Shown: in pieces, positions 42,705 through 52,348 of the stretch | Position numbering within the stretch: position 1 is the first letter of the stretch | How the letters are laid out: each line of letters begins with the position of its first letter | Assembly: GCA_947462335.1 (NCBI GenBank) | Contig: OX381705.1 | Coordinates: forward strand, 42,300,675 to 42,364,674 | Length of the DNA stretch: 64,000 bases | Origin: Harmothoe impar | Lineage: Eukaryota; Annelida; Polychaeta; Phyllodocida; Polynoidae | Direction: 5' to 3' | The notes under the pieces: generated by a model | What the model was told of the DNA's origin: nothing | Seen by the model: the letters and a program-made list of their open reading frames with translations, nothing else | Database searches by the model: none | Made by a program: the position numbers and the translations under genes

Positions 42705-44572
42705 TGTATACGAAGAAATTCCGCCATTATTTATATGGTGGGAATTTTATTTTGCGTACAGACCATTCATCCTTGAGATGGCTCCTTAATTTTAAGGAAG
42801 CAGATGGGATGATGGGTAGATGGATCTCCGCGTTGTCTGAATTGGGAATAGAGAATACCCAGATTCAGCATCGGAGCGGAGTGAAGCACGTAAATGCGAA
42901 TTGCTTGTCAAGGAGACCAATCCGAAGATGTGCAAGGTTGGACTGTGAAGATTGTGGCATACATAACGCGTTGGTGGCTCCAATAATGAATTTTGATCCG
43001 GCCTGGGAAGAGAACTTGGTGTTCTGGTCGGCGGAGTCCATACTTGAAGCTCAGCAGGAGGACGAAGGTATCAATGTGATACGGAATCTGATCCTGGAGA
43101 GAGCTGCTCGTCCCGTCAGCCCTGCTCTGTCATTGGAGTGTGTGGAAGTGAGGAACTTAGTAGGCCAATGGTCGCAGTTGGTAGTGCGAGATGGCCTATT
43201 GTGCAGATGGAAAACTCTTGAAGGCAAAGCCAGGAGGAGGCTACAGATAGTCCTGCCTGCTTCTCTGAGATGGGAAGTATTTGAGTTTTTCCATGGTCAT
43301 CAGACTTCCGCTCATTTTGGCAGGAAACGGACTTTGGACAAACTAGCGAGAAGATATTACTGGCCAGGGATGTCTAAGGATGTAATACGTTGGCTGATAG
43401 AATGCCCGACGTGTTGCCTGGTAAAGCCGGGCCCTGGGAAAGGTAAAACATCTCTCAGACAAGAACTGTTCGGAGTCAGATTTGCGAGGATAGCCATTGA
43501 TATAATCACTGGCTTCCAGACTACTCCAAACTCCAACGTGTGCATGATGGTAGTACAGGACTACTATACCAAGTATGTGAGAGAGATCCCAATGAAGGAT
43601 CACACGGCATTAACCTGCGCACAAGCTTTGGTTGAAGAGTGGGTACTAACATTTGGTGCACCTCTCATGCTACATTCAGACCAGGGTAGAGAGTTTGAAT
43701 CGCGTCTCTTTCAGGGGATGCTGGAAGAATTGGCCATAGTGAAAACACGCACTAATCCTTACCGACCGCAGTCGGATGGGATGGTTGAGAGGTTCAACCG
43801 TACGTTGATTCAGGGGTTGACAACGCTGGTTAATTCTAATCAGGATGACTGGGACACGTTTTCCCAGTATGTGGCCCATGCTTACAACGGTACAGTGCAT
43901 GCTTCTACTGGCTGCACTCCTAACAGTCTGGTATTTGGATCTGAGATCATAATGCCTGCGGATTTGGTCTTTGGCAGTGTGCTGCGGAGGAAGGATGTCC
44001 CATGCCGAGTGGCATTTGCGGAATCTCTACGCAGAGAATTGCGAGAAGGCTATGCATTGGTGAGAGGCCACTTGAAGAAAGCAGCCATCCATCAGAAAGT
44101 GGGATATGATACAGGCTTGAGAGAAAGGAAGTATGTAGTTGGACAGAAGGTGGTGAGATTGAAACCACCTGTGCATGGAAAAATCTCGAAGGGTTGGGAT
44201 GGGCCGTTTGAGGTAACAAAGGTAATATCTGATGTTACTGTTTTGTTGAAGAATGTGCGAGGCAAGATAGTTGCAGGCCATGTGGATCGCCTGAAGCCTT
44301 GGCTAGGTCGCCGGCCCGGCGATGAGGATGAACCTTTGGTAGAAGTGCCAATGCCCCAACCCGGGTGGGTGCGTAAGAAACAGGTTACGGCACCCCCGCC
44401 TACGAAGAAGACTAGAAAAGCAACGCCGGCTAAGAAGGTCGATGGTAGGAAGAAGAAGAAGTCAGTTACTGCAAAAGAGGCTAGGGAAGTTCCTCGAGTG
44501 ATTGAGAAGAAGAAGCCCCAAGGACCCATACGTAGAAGTGCTCGTATAGCGGGTCAAGGTGCTGTTACGTAA
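42683..44572 (+). CDS. pol: Pol continuation: RNase H end and DDE integrase
   Basis: The continuation frame, with no true start codon, resumes at VVYTKKFRHYLYGG and LRTDHSSLRWLLNF (RNase H). The integrase zinc domain HHCC is about 43290-43430 (HGHQTSAHFG ... CPTCC). The catalytic triad is D in ARIAIDII (about 43498), D in LHSDQGREFES (about 43680) and E in SDGMVERFNRTL (about 43790). A GPFEV motif near 44203 marks the GPY/F module, and the tail is basic (KKTRKATPAKKVDGRKKKK). All key residues are present, so integrase itself looks intact while its expression is uncoupled by the upstream frame break. Confidence 0.92.
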   Translation: MYHQARVVYTKKFRHYLYGGNFILRTDHSSLRWLLNFKEADGMMGRWISALSELGIENTQIQHRSGVKHVNANCLSRRPIRRCARLDCEDCGIHNALVAPIMNFDPAWEENLVFWSAESILEAQQEDEGINVIRNLILERAARPVSPALSLECVEVRNLVGQWSQLVVRDGLLCRWKTLEGKARRRLQIVLPASLRWEVFEFFHGHQTSAHFGRKRTLDKLARRYYWPGMSKDVIRWLIECPTCCLVKPGPGKGKTSLRQELFGVRFARIAIDIITGFQTTPNSNVCMMVVQDYYTKYVREIPMKDHTALTCAQALVEEWVLTFGAPLMLHSDQGREFESRLFQGMLEELAIVKTRTNPYRPQSDGMVERFNRTLIQGLTTLVNSNQDDWDTFSQYVAHAYNGTVHASTGCTPNSLVFGSEIIMPADLVFGSVLRRKDVPCRVAFAESLRRELREGYALVRGHLKKAAIHQKVGYDTGLRERKYVVGQKVVRLKPPVHGKISKGWDGPFEVTKVISDVTVLLKNVRGKIVAGHVDRLKPWLGRRPGDEDEPLVEVPMPQPGWVRKKQVTAPPPTKKTRKATPAKKVDGRKKKKSVTAKEAREVPRVIEKKKPQGPIRRSARIAGQGAVT

Positions 44573-45525
44573 AAGCGGCGGGGCTGGGTTGGTTTGTTAT
44601 GGTTACCCGGAATAGTTCGGGTTTCCATGGACTCACCCGGTAAACCCCGGGAAAGTTGCGTAACTGGTGCTGATTGTCAAAAACACAACGAGAAATACCG
44701 GATTTTTTTCTTTAAGCTTTGTGACGGGAATAATGGTGGAAGTAACCAGTAGATGGCATTGGGGTACCCAACGTTCTGCTTTACTAAAGTTAGTTTTGAA
44801 TGTTTACATGCTATGGTCTGTGAGTTGGTTTCCCATTTAGTACTGGTCGTGATGGTTTCGATTAATATCCAATTAACTAAGTCGGAAATTTTTCTAAGGA
44901 TGGAATGAGAATCCTAAAAGAAATACTTTGTGGAAAAGGACGGGTGTAGAATTCGTTCTAGTAACACGAGAATAGGACTCGTAAGTCTTCCGAATTTGTT
45001 CGGACCACCAAAGGAATTTACTTTGACACGTAATTGTTTATTATGTTCTGTTTAAAGTGCGTTCTAAAGTTCAAATGCTACAAATAATACAGCTTTGATG
45101 GACTAAAGAATTGCTATTGCTTGAAATAATGTGTGTAAATAGTATCCGAGATAACCCGGCGAAGATTGCAACTACTACGCAGTTTACTTCGTTACCCGGT
45201 TTTCTTCGGATAATACCGGATAACTTCTTCGGGAAGGGCTATCCGGTACCCATGATCCTTTGCGCTTGGATGCGCACGCACGCTGGTTTGGCGCGGAAAG
45301 CGTCAGTCCTGCACATATCGTTGGAGAGGGTGGATGCGAAGGCACCTGTCTCCGCGTATGTTAAACAGCAGTTAGTCATCTATACTGCTCTACATGTGAG
45401 GGAGAGAGGAGACACTAAAGTGAGGTAGTACAGGAGGACACTTTTGTAACAATTTTCCTGATTTTACTACTCATTTAAGCTCATTTGTGAGTGGGCTCCT
45501 CTGGGCCGCCCTCTGTTTAGTTATC
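44573..45525 (+). other. Spacer after pol with recurring ACCCGG...TTCGGG hairpins
   Basis: Short inverted motifs such as TTACCCGGAATAGTTCGGG, CACCCGGTAAACCCCGGG and TATCCGGTACC recur. Similar ones occur in the LTR (TTACCCGGAGTTCCTCGGG) and before the long 3' ORF. I see no recognisable gene; frames here are short. Confidence 0.4.
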
Positions 45526-45783
45526 ATGGCGGATGGCTATCCGTCGGGTAACTCCTGTAGAAGGAGTCACTCGACGGAGGTTACCCCTCTATCGCAGGAC
45601 GAGAGGGAATTGTTAGCTTTGGGAGACCTGGAGTCTACAGCTCCGGTCGATTGTAACCTTCCAAAACAATTCAGTGACACGGATTTACCGAAATTCGTGT
45701 ATCAACCACCGAGTAAGATGAAGAATAGGGGTGTGAAACGCCGGAATGGCAGTGATATCACCGAGATAAGGAAAGCTGAACAG
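45526..45783 (+). CDS. Short frame upstream of the recombinase gene, possible exon
   Basis: From ATG 45526 the frame encodes MADGYPSGNSCRRSHSTEV, LSQDERELLALGD and FVYQPPSKMKNRGVKRRNG. It then meets a possible splice donor (GAACAGGTTAGAA) near 45783 before running into T-rich sequence and a stop at 45816. It could be a leading exon of the retrotransposon's 3' ORF, or of the Crypton gene. Unassigned. Confidence 0.35.
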
Positions 45784-45899
45784 GTTAGAACCACACATTA
45801 TTTTTTTTTAATATGATAATTACTATGCTTAAGTACTAGAATATCCGTATTCAATCCCCCCCCATTGAATACAATGTGGCCGTATTCAATGGGCGTGGC

Positions 45900-46010
45900 C
45901 ACGCCCGAGGGTCGTCCTGACGATCGAGGGTCGTCCTGACGACCGAGGGACGTCATGACGACCGAACGTCATATGAGTGACGTCACACAGCGTGACGTCA
46001 CACCGAGAAA
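45900..46010 (+). promoter_or_regulatory. Candidate promoter of the Crypton-like gene with two CRE palindromes
   Basis: Perfect TGACGTCA sites at 45978-45985 and 45993-46000 lie 50-70 bp upstream of the recombinase ATG. They are preceded by three imperfect copies of GAGGGTCGTCCTGACGA (about 45907-45965) and a GGGCGTGGCCACGCCC palindrome. These are CREB/ATF-type and GC-box-like motifs. No TATA box is obvious. Confidence 0.4.
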
Positions 46011-46049
46011 GTAGTCCGTCAGACGGATTTCAACAGACAAAGAAGAAAG

Positions 46050-48223
46050 ATGTGCCCGTCACCACCCTCGGGAAATGATTTAAAGCCCGAGAGCTCCCCC
46101 TCGACAATGACGTTGGAATTCAGTGAGGAACAGTGGGAACATGCACTGGCATGGGCAGCCGAGATGTATGGAAACCAAAATGCAGAAAATGCTACTGTGA
46201 CGACCTCGACGGGGTCGTCAGTAAATGCGCCCTCGGCCCCTCCGGTGACGACCCCCTCGGCCCAATTGACGACCATAAATGACGTTGGTCTAATGGAGAG
46301 GGACGAGCTACAGGATTTTGTGACTTCTACTAAGAACAAGAACACCACCAAGAAGACAGTGCAGGTAAATAAAAATATGTTTGGCGCTGGGAAAAAGAAC
46401 ATGGCGAGTGATAGGTTGAGGGGGGGGGATGACATAGCAAAAAATGAGACGCTGGTTTGCTTTTAATTTTTTAAAGGTAGATAGAATTGAAATTCCGGCC
46501 TTATTTTTTGAGGGAGTATGTAAAAGGGTTGTAAGCAACAGATTACCACCATTTTATATAATTTAACGTGTTATTTATGGAGATTTTTTTTTTTTTTGTG
46601 ACATTTTTCATATAAATACATTTATTGATTTTTTTCAATTTCCAGGTCGTTACAGCGTTCCAAAAGTGGCTGTCTAAGTTTTGTAATGAAGAAAGACCAA
46701 TACATACCATCAATGGGCCTGAGCTGGATGGGTTTCTATCGAATTACGTCATGATGAAGAGAAAGAAAAATGGTGAGGAGCACAAGCCCGATACCTTGAC
46801 CAGCATCCATAGGGGTATTCTTCGGTAAGTGTCCATTTTTGGGTTGTTTAATATATATTATTAATGATTATGTATCCTTACATTGACATTAGTGTAAGAA
46901 TTAAAATGCCTACCTGAATATGGAGTGTACTACCAACCCACAACCCAAACCAGTATGCAAGACCCCCCCCCCCCCCCTTCCCAATGAAATTCTAAATATT
47001 TTTGTGATTATTATTATTCCAGGCACCTGAAGGAGAAGAAGTATCCACACAACCCTTTGACTGACGCAAGCTTTGAGATGTCCCGCGACATATTGGCTTC
47101 AAAGCGAACAAAATTAAAGGAAGCAGGGAAAGGCAACCGTCCCAACAAGGCTGAAGGTCTAGATGATTCAGAAATGGCTCAACTCTGGGAGAGTCATGCT
47201 CTTGGTATGTCCACCCCCCGCCAGCTGCAACAGACCCTATATTTTATGCTTAATATGGGTTTTGGGTTGAGGGGATCTCATGAAGCCTACCAAATGTGTT
47301 GGGGTGATGTGGAAATTAAAGAGAGTGGAGATGGTCAACTGTACTTAGAATTCAATGAAAAGGTAGCTAAGACCAGACAAGGCCATGCAGGTAGCGACCC
47401 ACGCCCCTTCCCACCCAAGGTGTTCGCCACCGACGATGAGTATTGCCCTGTTTGGTACTACCAAATGTTCCAGAACCGGAGGCCTGAAACCATGTTACAC
47501 CCACATGCACCCTTCTACCTCACAGTACACCCTACGGCTGAGATTGTGGATGATGTTGGCTATAAAGAGGAGCACATGGGAATAAATACCCTATCTGAAA
47601 TTGTGAAAAATGTATGTGAGGCAGGGGGCGTGGTCGGCCGCAAGACTAATCACAGTCTGCGGAAAACCGCCTGACAAAAATTGATGGCAGAAAATGTACC
47701 CCCCACCATTGTCGCACAACTGAGCGGACATAAAAATGTCCAGTCCCTCAATGCCTACACGACCGCAACTAGGGAGCAGCAGAAGGCCATGTCAAGCATC
47801 CTAACGGGGAACAAGAAATTGGCAAAGAAAAGATCCCTACCTGCCGCTGCCGCTGGAGGGCCGGTTCGCAAATGCACCGCTGTGAGTTGGGCTGAACATG
47901 CTAGTACTCCAAATACAGTCCAACAGTATGTGTGTAACACCAACAAGTTTCCTGAAGTGATCGAATGTGAATCCTCCATTGATGGGGACAGCGACCAAGC
48001 TCCAACGATGAAATTGCCTTTGGCTGAGCGTCCATCCAACATGGCGCCTCGACGTGCAGAACCAACTCCGTCGCAAAGTTCCCAAATTGAGAAGCTTGCC
48101 CAGAGCGCCACCGGAATGTTTGCCAATGCGAATATATCCGGGAACATCAACCTGACCATTAACTATAATGTGAACAAAGCTGATGGCATGACATACGCCA
48201 TGTCTGCCGCTATTCCAGAATAA
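46050..48223 (+). pseudogene. Crypton-type tyrosine recombinase, three exons, one in-frame stop
   Basis: Exons are 46050-46364, 46646-46824 and 47023-48223, joined by GT-AG introns in phase to 565 codons. The exon 3 core resembles the Crypton/KIAA1958/ZMYM2-QRICH1 (DUF3504) recombinase domain. Catalytic-type residues are R in GFGLRGSHEAY (47270-47272), HSLR (47651-47662), the SGHKNVQSLNAY segment and its tyrosine (47756-47758). Crypton recombinases move circular DNA by cut and rejoin through this tyrosine. A TGA at 47672-47674 lies between HxxR and the tyrosine in the same frame, so this copy is disabled unless read through. It sits between pol and the 3' ORF of the LTR element, on the same strand, with introns intact. 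Confidence 0.85.
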
Positions 48224-48706
48224 GTTTCTCTGATTAAAACGTAAATACAACGAAATGTCCATGTTGCCGCGCTTTTGGTGGGACGCCGCATACCCGTATG
48301 TTCCGACGGGATCCGAATGAAATTTGAAAAAATAAATTGTTACTTTTCCAGTTAAAATGTTGTTCTATAGCCTTCTGTGACATGAATATAGATGAAGACG
48401 AATATTAAATACATTATCCAATATTAATAAATACCGCAAATAGTAAAAAAAGACATTTGAAAAAAGTGCGAAACTAAAAAACGACTACTAGATATCTCCG
48501 AGTGTTCCCGAGGCGTAAAAACGTAGTCCCTTTTTTAAACAATTAAAATAGCCGTAACATGGGGGGCTAAAACTTTCAAATATGATTCATTTAGATTAGA
48601 TTTGAATTATAAAGCATAAATATTTACAAATGATTTGTCCTATAAAGATTTCGAGAAATATTTATTTGGGGAAGAAGCGAGAATTTCGTACAAATGTGAC
48701 TGCTAA
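48224..48706 (+). other. AT-rich stretch after the Crypton-like gene
   Basis: Downstream of the recombinase stop, the sequence includes an AATAAA at 48331-48336, usable as a poly(A) signal for that gene. No frame is supported. The boundary between Crypton-derived DNA and the LTR element probably lies here, but I see no terminal repeat to fix it. Confidence 0.4.
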
Positions 48707-48796
48707 CTGCTCGCGCATGAATATCAGCCTCGGTTTGGATTTGTTGACATAGCAACAAGACAAGATGTTCGTGGGAGCCGTTCCCCACCCCCACTC

Positions 48797-51700
48797 GTGA
48801 AATACCGGCACGACGGAATCAATGGTCGTTGGCATTTGTCTATGTATCTCCTAGCTCGGGGAGCACATGTAAAGAAACTGGTAGATATGGGTTTGTCAGT
48901 GGCGCAAGCTAGGGGATTCGTGTCAGGCCCGGGGTTGAAAGGACTCGAAGCCGGGGGATTTCCCTTGTTCCAGGTTGGGAAAATTGCGTCACCACCTTCT
49001 TCGGGAGTAACCCGAACTGACCCGAACATGCCCGGGATACCGGTGCACTCGGTCAGTGACGCCCCAGTGGGTGCTCCTTGGGGTTCTATGTCGTATGACC
49101 GTGCGGATGGTTTACATCCGGTTCACGGTAACTTTGTACCCGATTGGAATGCCCCTAAACAGTCTACCCCGGAGCGTATTCCAACTATGGCAGTCATGCA
49201 TTTGGCAGCTAAATTCCAGAAATTTGATCCTGATGATGTAATTCCTGGGAGTAAGATATGCAGGGGGGCATATGTCCGAGAATTAGATAAGTTCAACGAG
49301 AGGAAATGTACCAAGCTATTCAGAACTCCTTCCAATAATTCTAAGTCCAAACCCTACACGGGGGAGATTACTGGGGAGATAGGGAGCCGAGCTAGGCTAC
49401 CCTCCTATGAGGATACGGAGAGGGATATGGAATTCTGGTTAGAACATACTAGTTCAGGGGCACATCAAGCCTACAAGTTTTGGGACGAGGTTATAAAGCA
49501 AAGTATGGGGACATACAGGGCTGCCGACCTCTCCAACGAGGATAGAAACCGTATGAAATGGGCCTGGATGACATTTGTCCCGCCAGGTATGCCTACCTAT
49601 AAATCCAAGAGGGGCTGGAGAATAGGTTCGGGGCAGTGCCCATTCAACGAGTGTATGGATAGAAGTCCAGTGGCTGAGTATTTGGACCTGTACCAGTTCG
49701 CACGACATCTAGTGGAGTTCCACGGGCACTCCAAAATGATGTGGCAGTGCCGGGCCAAGTCTAATCGCTCAGTTAAATGTATGAAAGATGGTGAACCTTT
49801 CAGCACATCTAGAAAGGGTTGTATGGTAAGACACTTAGTGGATGTACACCATATGAAGGCTGAAACTGCCATGTCCAATCTAGATATTCTCGAGAATTGT
49901 CCGGAGGCTTTAGGACTCACGGACAGGGAAAAGTGTGTGAGGGTACCACAGGGGTTGGCATACACCTTGGTGTTCAACCATAACCCGAGAAGGTTGTGGC
50001 TGAATCGAAAGGCGTGGCCATACTACATTCAGGACTTTCCAGAGAAAGCCGCTGATTATCGTAGTAAGATGGAGTTGGCCACTCCTCCCAAAGGTAAAGT
50101 CTTGTCTGAAGGTAAAACGGTGGACCATGGAGTGCACACTCCTGTCCCTGTTGCCGTAGGACAGGTGAAAACCACAGGTTCAGAGGAGTCCTCAGCTTCT
50201 GCTGGGTTAGACTCATCACCTGATGGTCGATCCACCCCAACCAAGAGACGTACTCCAGGGTCTTCCTGTGGATTTAGTAGGAACACTACTGAATCTAATG
50301 AGGAGGGTTCTGGCGGATCATTACCGAGGGTTGCTGTTAGCCCAAGGCAGGCCATAGAGGAGAGAATGGTAAAAGACCTGTTAGCTTCTCCTGTAGAGGA
50401 GGAGGATGACTGTGTATTTGTGGGACAGGAGGTAATACCTCCTACCACACTCTCTGAGGCTGGTGGGAACCCAGGATTGTCAAGGAAGATACTGAAAACA
50501 GAAGATACTTCCACTGATAGTCAAGGGTATGTAACAGGGAAGATAAAGTCAGTAGGTGGGAAAAAGGATTCCAAAACTAAGACAATCTATAGAACGATTG
50601 ATTTCCAATCCGGGGGAGACGATTGGGTGGATCATAAGTTCACCCCACCCACAGGCAGGGCTCAGTCGAATAAAATTGATATGGGAAAGGGACAGGAGAT
50701 TGGTCGTAGGCTATCCTCCGTTCCATCACCATCCACCTGTATGGGGGGTCTCTCATTGAATTCTCTATCACCTGGGGTGGGTGAGGAAGAGATGTGTTTA
50801 GAATCGGTCCCTCTGCCTAAGCTGACTGGTGATATTGATCACCCTGAGAACGTTAGTATCAGGAATCTTCTAAAAGAACAGTATGTCACTGGACTCAAGA
50901 GTTCATTTGACACACTAGATCTCGCTTGTCAACTAGCTCTGCAAGGAGCTAGGGCTCAAGCTGAGCAATTGGTAAATGAAAGTCGTTTGGCCGAGTTAAA
51001 GAAAGTGGAGACTGCGAAAGCAGAACTCCTGTCTAAAATGTCCAAAATGACTGAGGAGAATGAAGCCCTCAAACGACAGTTGGGACAACGGGATGACATG
51101 GTAGCAACCTCTAGCAGAATAGTAGACGATTTGAGATTGAACATTGAAAAATCTCGTATGGAAAGTCAATTTTTAATTGATGGTCTCAAAGTCAAGCTGG
51201 ACCGCACTAAGGATATGGTCAGTGCCACTGAACATAAACTGTCTGCTGCCAGGACTGAAATTAGTCTGAAAACTAAAGTTATTTCGAAGTTAGAACACAA
51301 AATTGGTGGTCTTACGGAGAAATTTTCTGGCTTTAAGAAGGAAGCTCAGCAGAACGATGACTTTTATGAGGAGTTGGCTGAGTTTTTCGAAGATTGCTAT
51401 GAAATCCCATTGTCAAGTTGGTACGACGAGAGTGTATACAGGGTTGAACGGGGTTCCGCCCCTCTTCCCTTAGGATTTGACGGTGATGCATACGCACAAA
51501 GGTTGAGAGCTGACTCTAGGGTTAGTAATATCCCTCGGAGTCCTCCTCCTTCATCTGCAGAGGATGAGATGTACCTGGCTGACTGCAGTTACGTGGCTGC
51601 CTCCTCCATGGCCTCTGGGTCATCGGAGTTGGTTCCTGTGACGTCTGTTCCTGCGACGTCCGTTCCTGCGACGTCTGTTCCTGTGACGTCCATGCCTGTG

Positions 51701-52348
51701 ACGTCTGTTCCTGTGACGTCTGTTCCTGTGACGTCTGTCTCTGTGACGTCCACCTCTGTGCCGTCTGCTGCTAAGACGAGGCAGTATACTACAATGGGGG
51801 TGGACACAACCGTGTCTTCCCTTGAGACTATGGATACTCCTGCTGGGGTGTCCACTCTTGCGAGAATGGTGGTGAATGAACTGCAGACAGAGTCGCCCAG
51901 CTCGGCACCTGTCTCAACACCAATACTCGACGCCACCTCTTGTCAGTCACCTTACCAGATAACGGAAAGTGAGACTAGAGAGGCGGTCCAGATATTGATG
52001 GAGCTGACCGATGCAATTACAGAAGCTGACCTACGTCTGACTGTCCGTGATGCTGAGATGCTTATGGCTCCTGAAAACGAACTTGAACAATCCATGATGG
52101 TGGATCCTCCAGGGGACCTACCTGTGACGACTGGTTCTGTGTCAGGGAACCATCGTCCATCGACCTTGGACATTCCTATATCCATGGCGAGTGTACCTAT
52201 GAGTACTCAAGTGCATTTTCTCAACCCTGACGCTTTGCAGCTAGGGTCTGGGATGGACATTTCCATTGAGATGAGTGACAACCGATCTAGTGAGTGCATG
52301 TCGCCAGTGTCCAAGAATGAAGAACTTTTGCTGCGTGGCGAGTCATAA
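48797..52348 (+). CDS. Long ORF of unknown function in the LTR element (1,183 codons)
   Basis: One uninterrupted frame, open upstream to 48707. The first ATG is at 48842, so splicing may supply the start. The N-terminal third has two C2H2-like groups: CPFNEC followed by ARHLVEFHGH (about 49638-49730), and CMKDGEPF...CMVRHLVDVHH (about 49781-49854). The middle is Ser/Pro-rich. About 50880-51340 is coiled coil (ELKKVETAKAELLSKMSKM). At 51632-51766 nine 15-base repeats encode (S)VPVTS. No signal peptide or transmembrane span is apparent, so it does not look like an envelope protein. No known enzymatic motif is visible. Its length without stops argues for selection or recent activity. Confidence 0.75.
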   Translation: MKYRHDGINGRWHLSMYLLARGAHVKKLVDMGLSVAQARGFVSGPGLKGLEAGGFPLFQVGKIASPPSSGVTRTDPNMPGIPVHSVSDAPVGAPWGSMSYDRADGLHPVHGNFVPDWNAPKQSTPERIPTMAVMHLAAKFQKFDPDDVIPGSKICRGAYVRELDKFNERKCTKLFRTPSNNSKSKPYTGEITGEIGSRARLPSYEDTERDMEFWLEHTSSGAHQAYKFWDEVIKQSMGTYRAADLSNEDRNRMKWAWMTFVPPGMPTYKSKRGWRIGSGQCPFNECMDRSPVAEYLDLYQFARHLVEFHGHSKMMWQCRAKSNRSVKCMKDGEPFSTSRKGCMVRHLVDVHHMKAETAMSNLDILENCPEALGLTDREKCVRVPQGLAYTLVFNHNPRRLWLNRKAWPYYIQDFPEKAADYRSKMELATPPKGKVLSEGKTVDHGVHTPVPVAVGQVKTTGSEESSASAGLDSSPDGRSTPTKRRTPGSSCGFSRNTTESNEEGSGGSLPRVAVSPRQAIEERMVKDLLASPVEEEDDCVFVGQEVIPPTTLSEAGGNPGLSRKILKTEDTSTDSQGYVTGKIKSVGGKKDSKTKTIYRTIDFQSGGDDWVDHKFTPPTGRAQSNKIDMGKGQEIGRRLSSVPSPSTCMGGLSLNSLSPGVGEEEMCLESVPLPKLTGDIDHPENVSIRNLLKEQYVTGLKSSFDTLDLACQLALQGARAQAEQLVNESRLAELKKVETAKAELLSKMSKMTEENEALKRQLGQRDDMVATSSRIVDDLRLNIEKSRMESQFLIDGLKVKLDRTKDMVSATEHKLSAARTEISLKTKVISKLEHKIGGLTEKFSGFKKEAQQNDDFYEELAEFFEDCYEIPLSSWYDESVYRVERGSAPLPLGFDGDAYAQRLRADSRVSNIPRSPPPSSAEDEMYLADCSYVAASSMASGSSELVPVTSVPATSVPATSVPVTSMPVTSVPVTSVPVTSVSVTSTSVPSAAKTRQYTTMGVDTTVSSLETMDTPAGVSTLARMVVNELQTESPSSAPVSTPILDATSCQSPYQITESETREAVQILMELTDAITEADLRLTVRDAEMLMAPENELEQSMMVDPPGDLPVTTGSVSGNHRPSTLDIPISMASVPMSTQVHFLNPDALQLGSGMDISIEMSDNRSSECMSPVSKNEELLLRGES
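51632..51766 (+). repeat. Nine tandem 15-base repeats in the 3' ORF
   Basis: Consensus GTTCCTGTGACGTCT, encoding VPVTS. Nine units in a row keep the reading frame. Eight of them carry TGACGTC or CGACGTC, resembling the CRE core found upstream of the recombinase gene. Confidence 0.85.

Noticed and set aside
45111..45428. 105-codon frame between pol and the recombinase gene
   Set aside because: No motif, and composition follows the ACCCGG hairpin repeats; not supported as a gene.
48797..52348. Retroviral-type envelope protein
   Set aside because: No signal peptide, furin-like site or transmembrane span is apparent; zinc-finger-like groups and a coiled coil point elsewhere.
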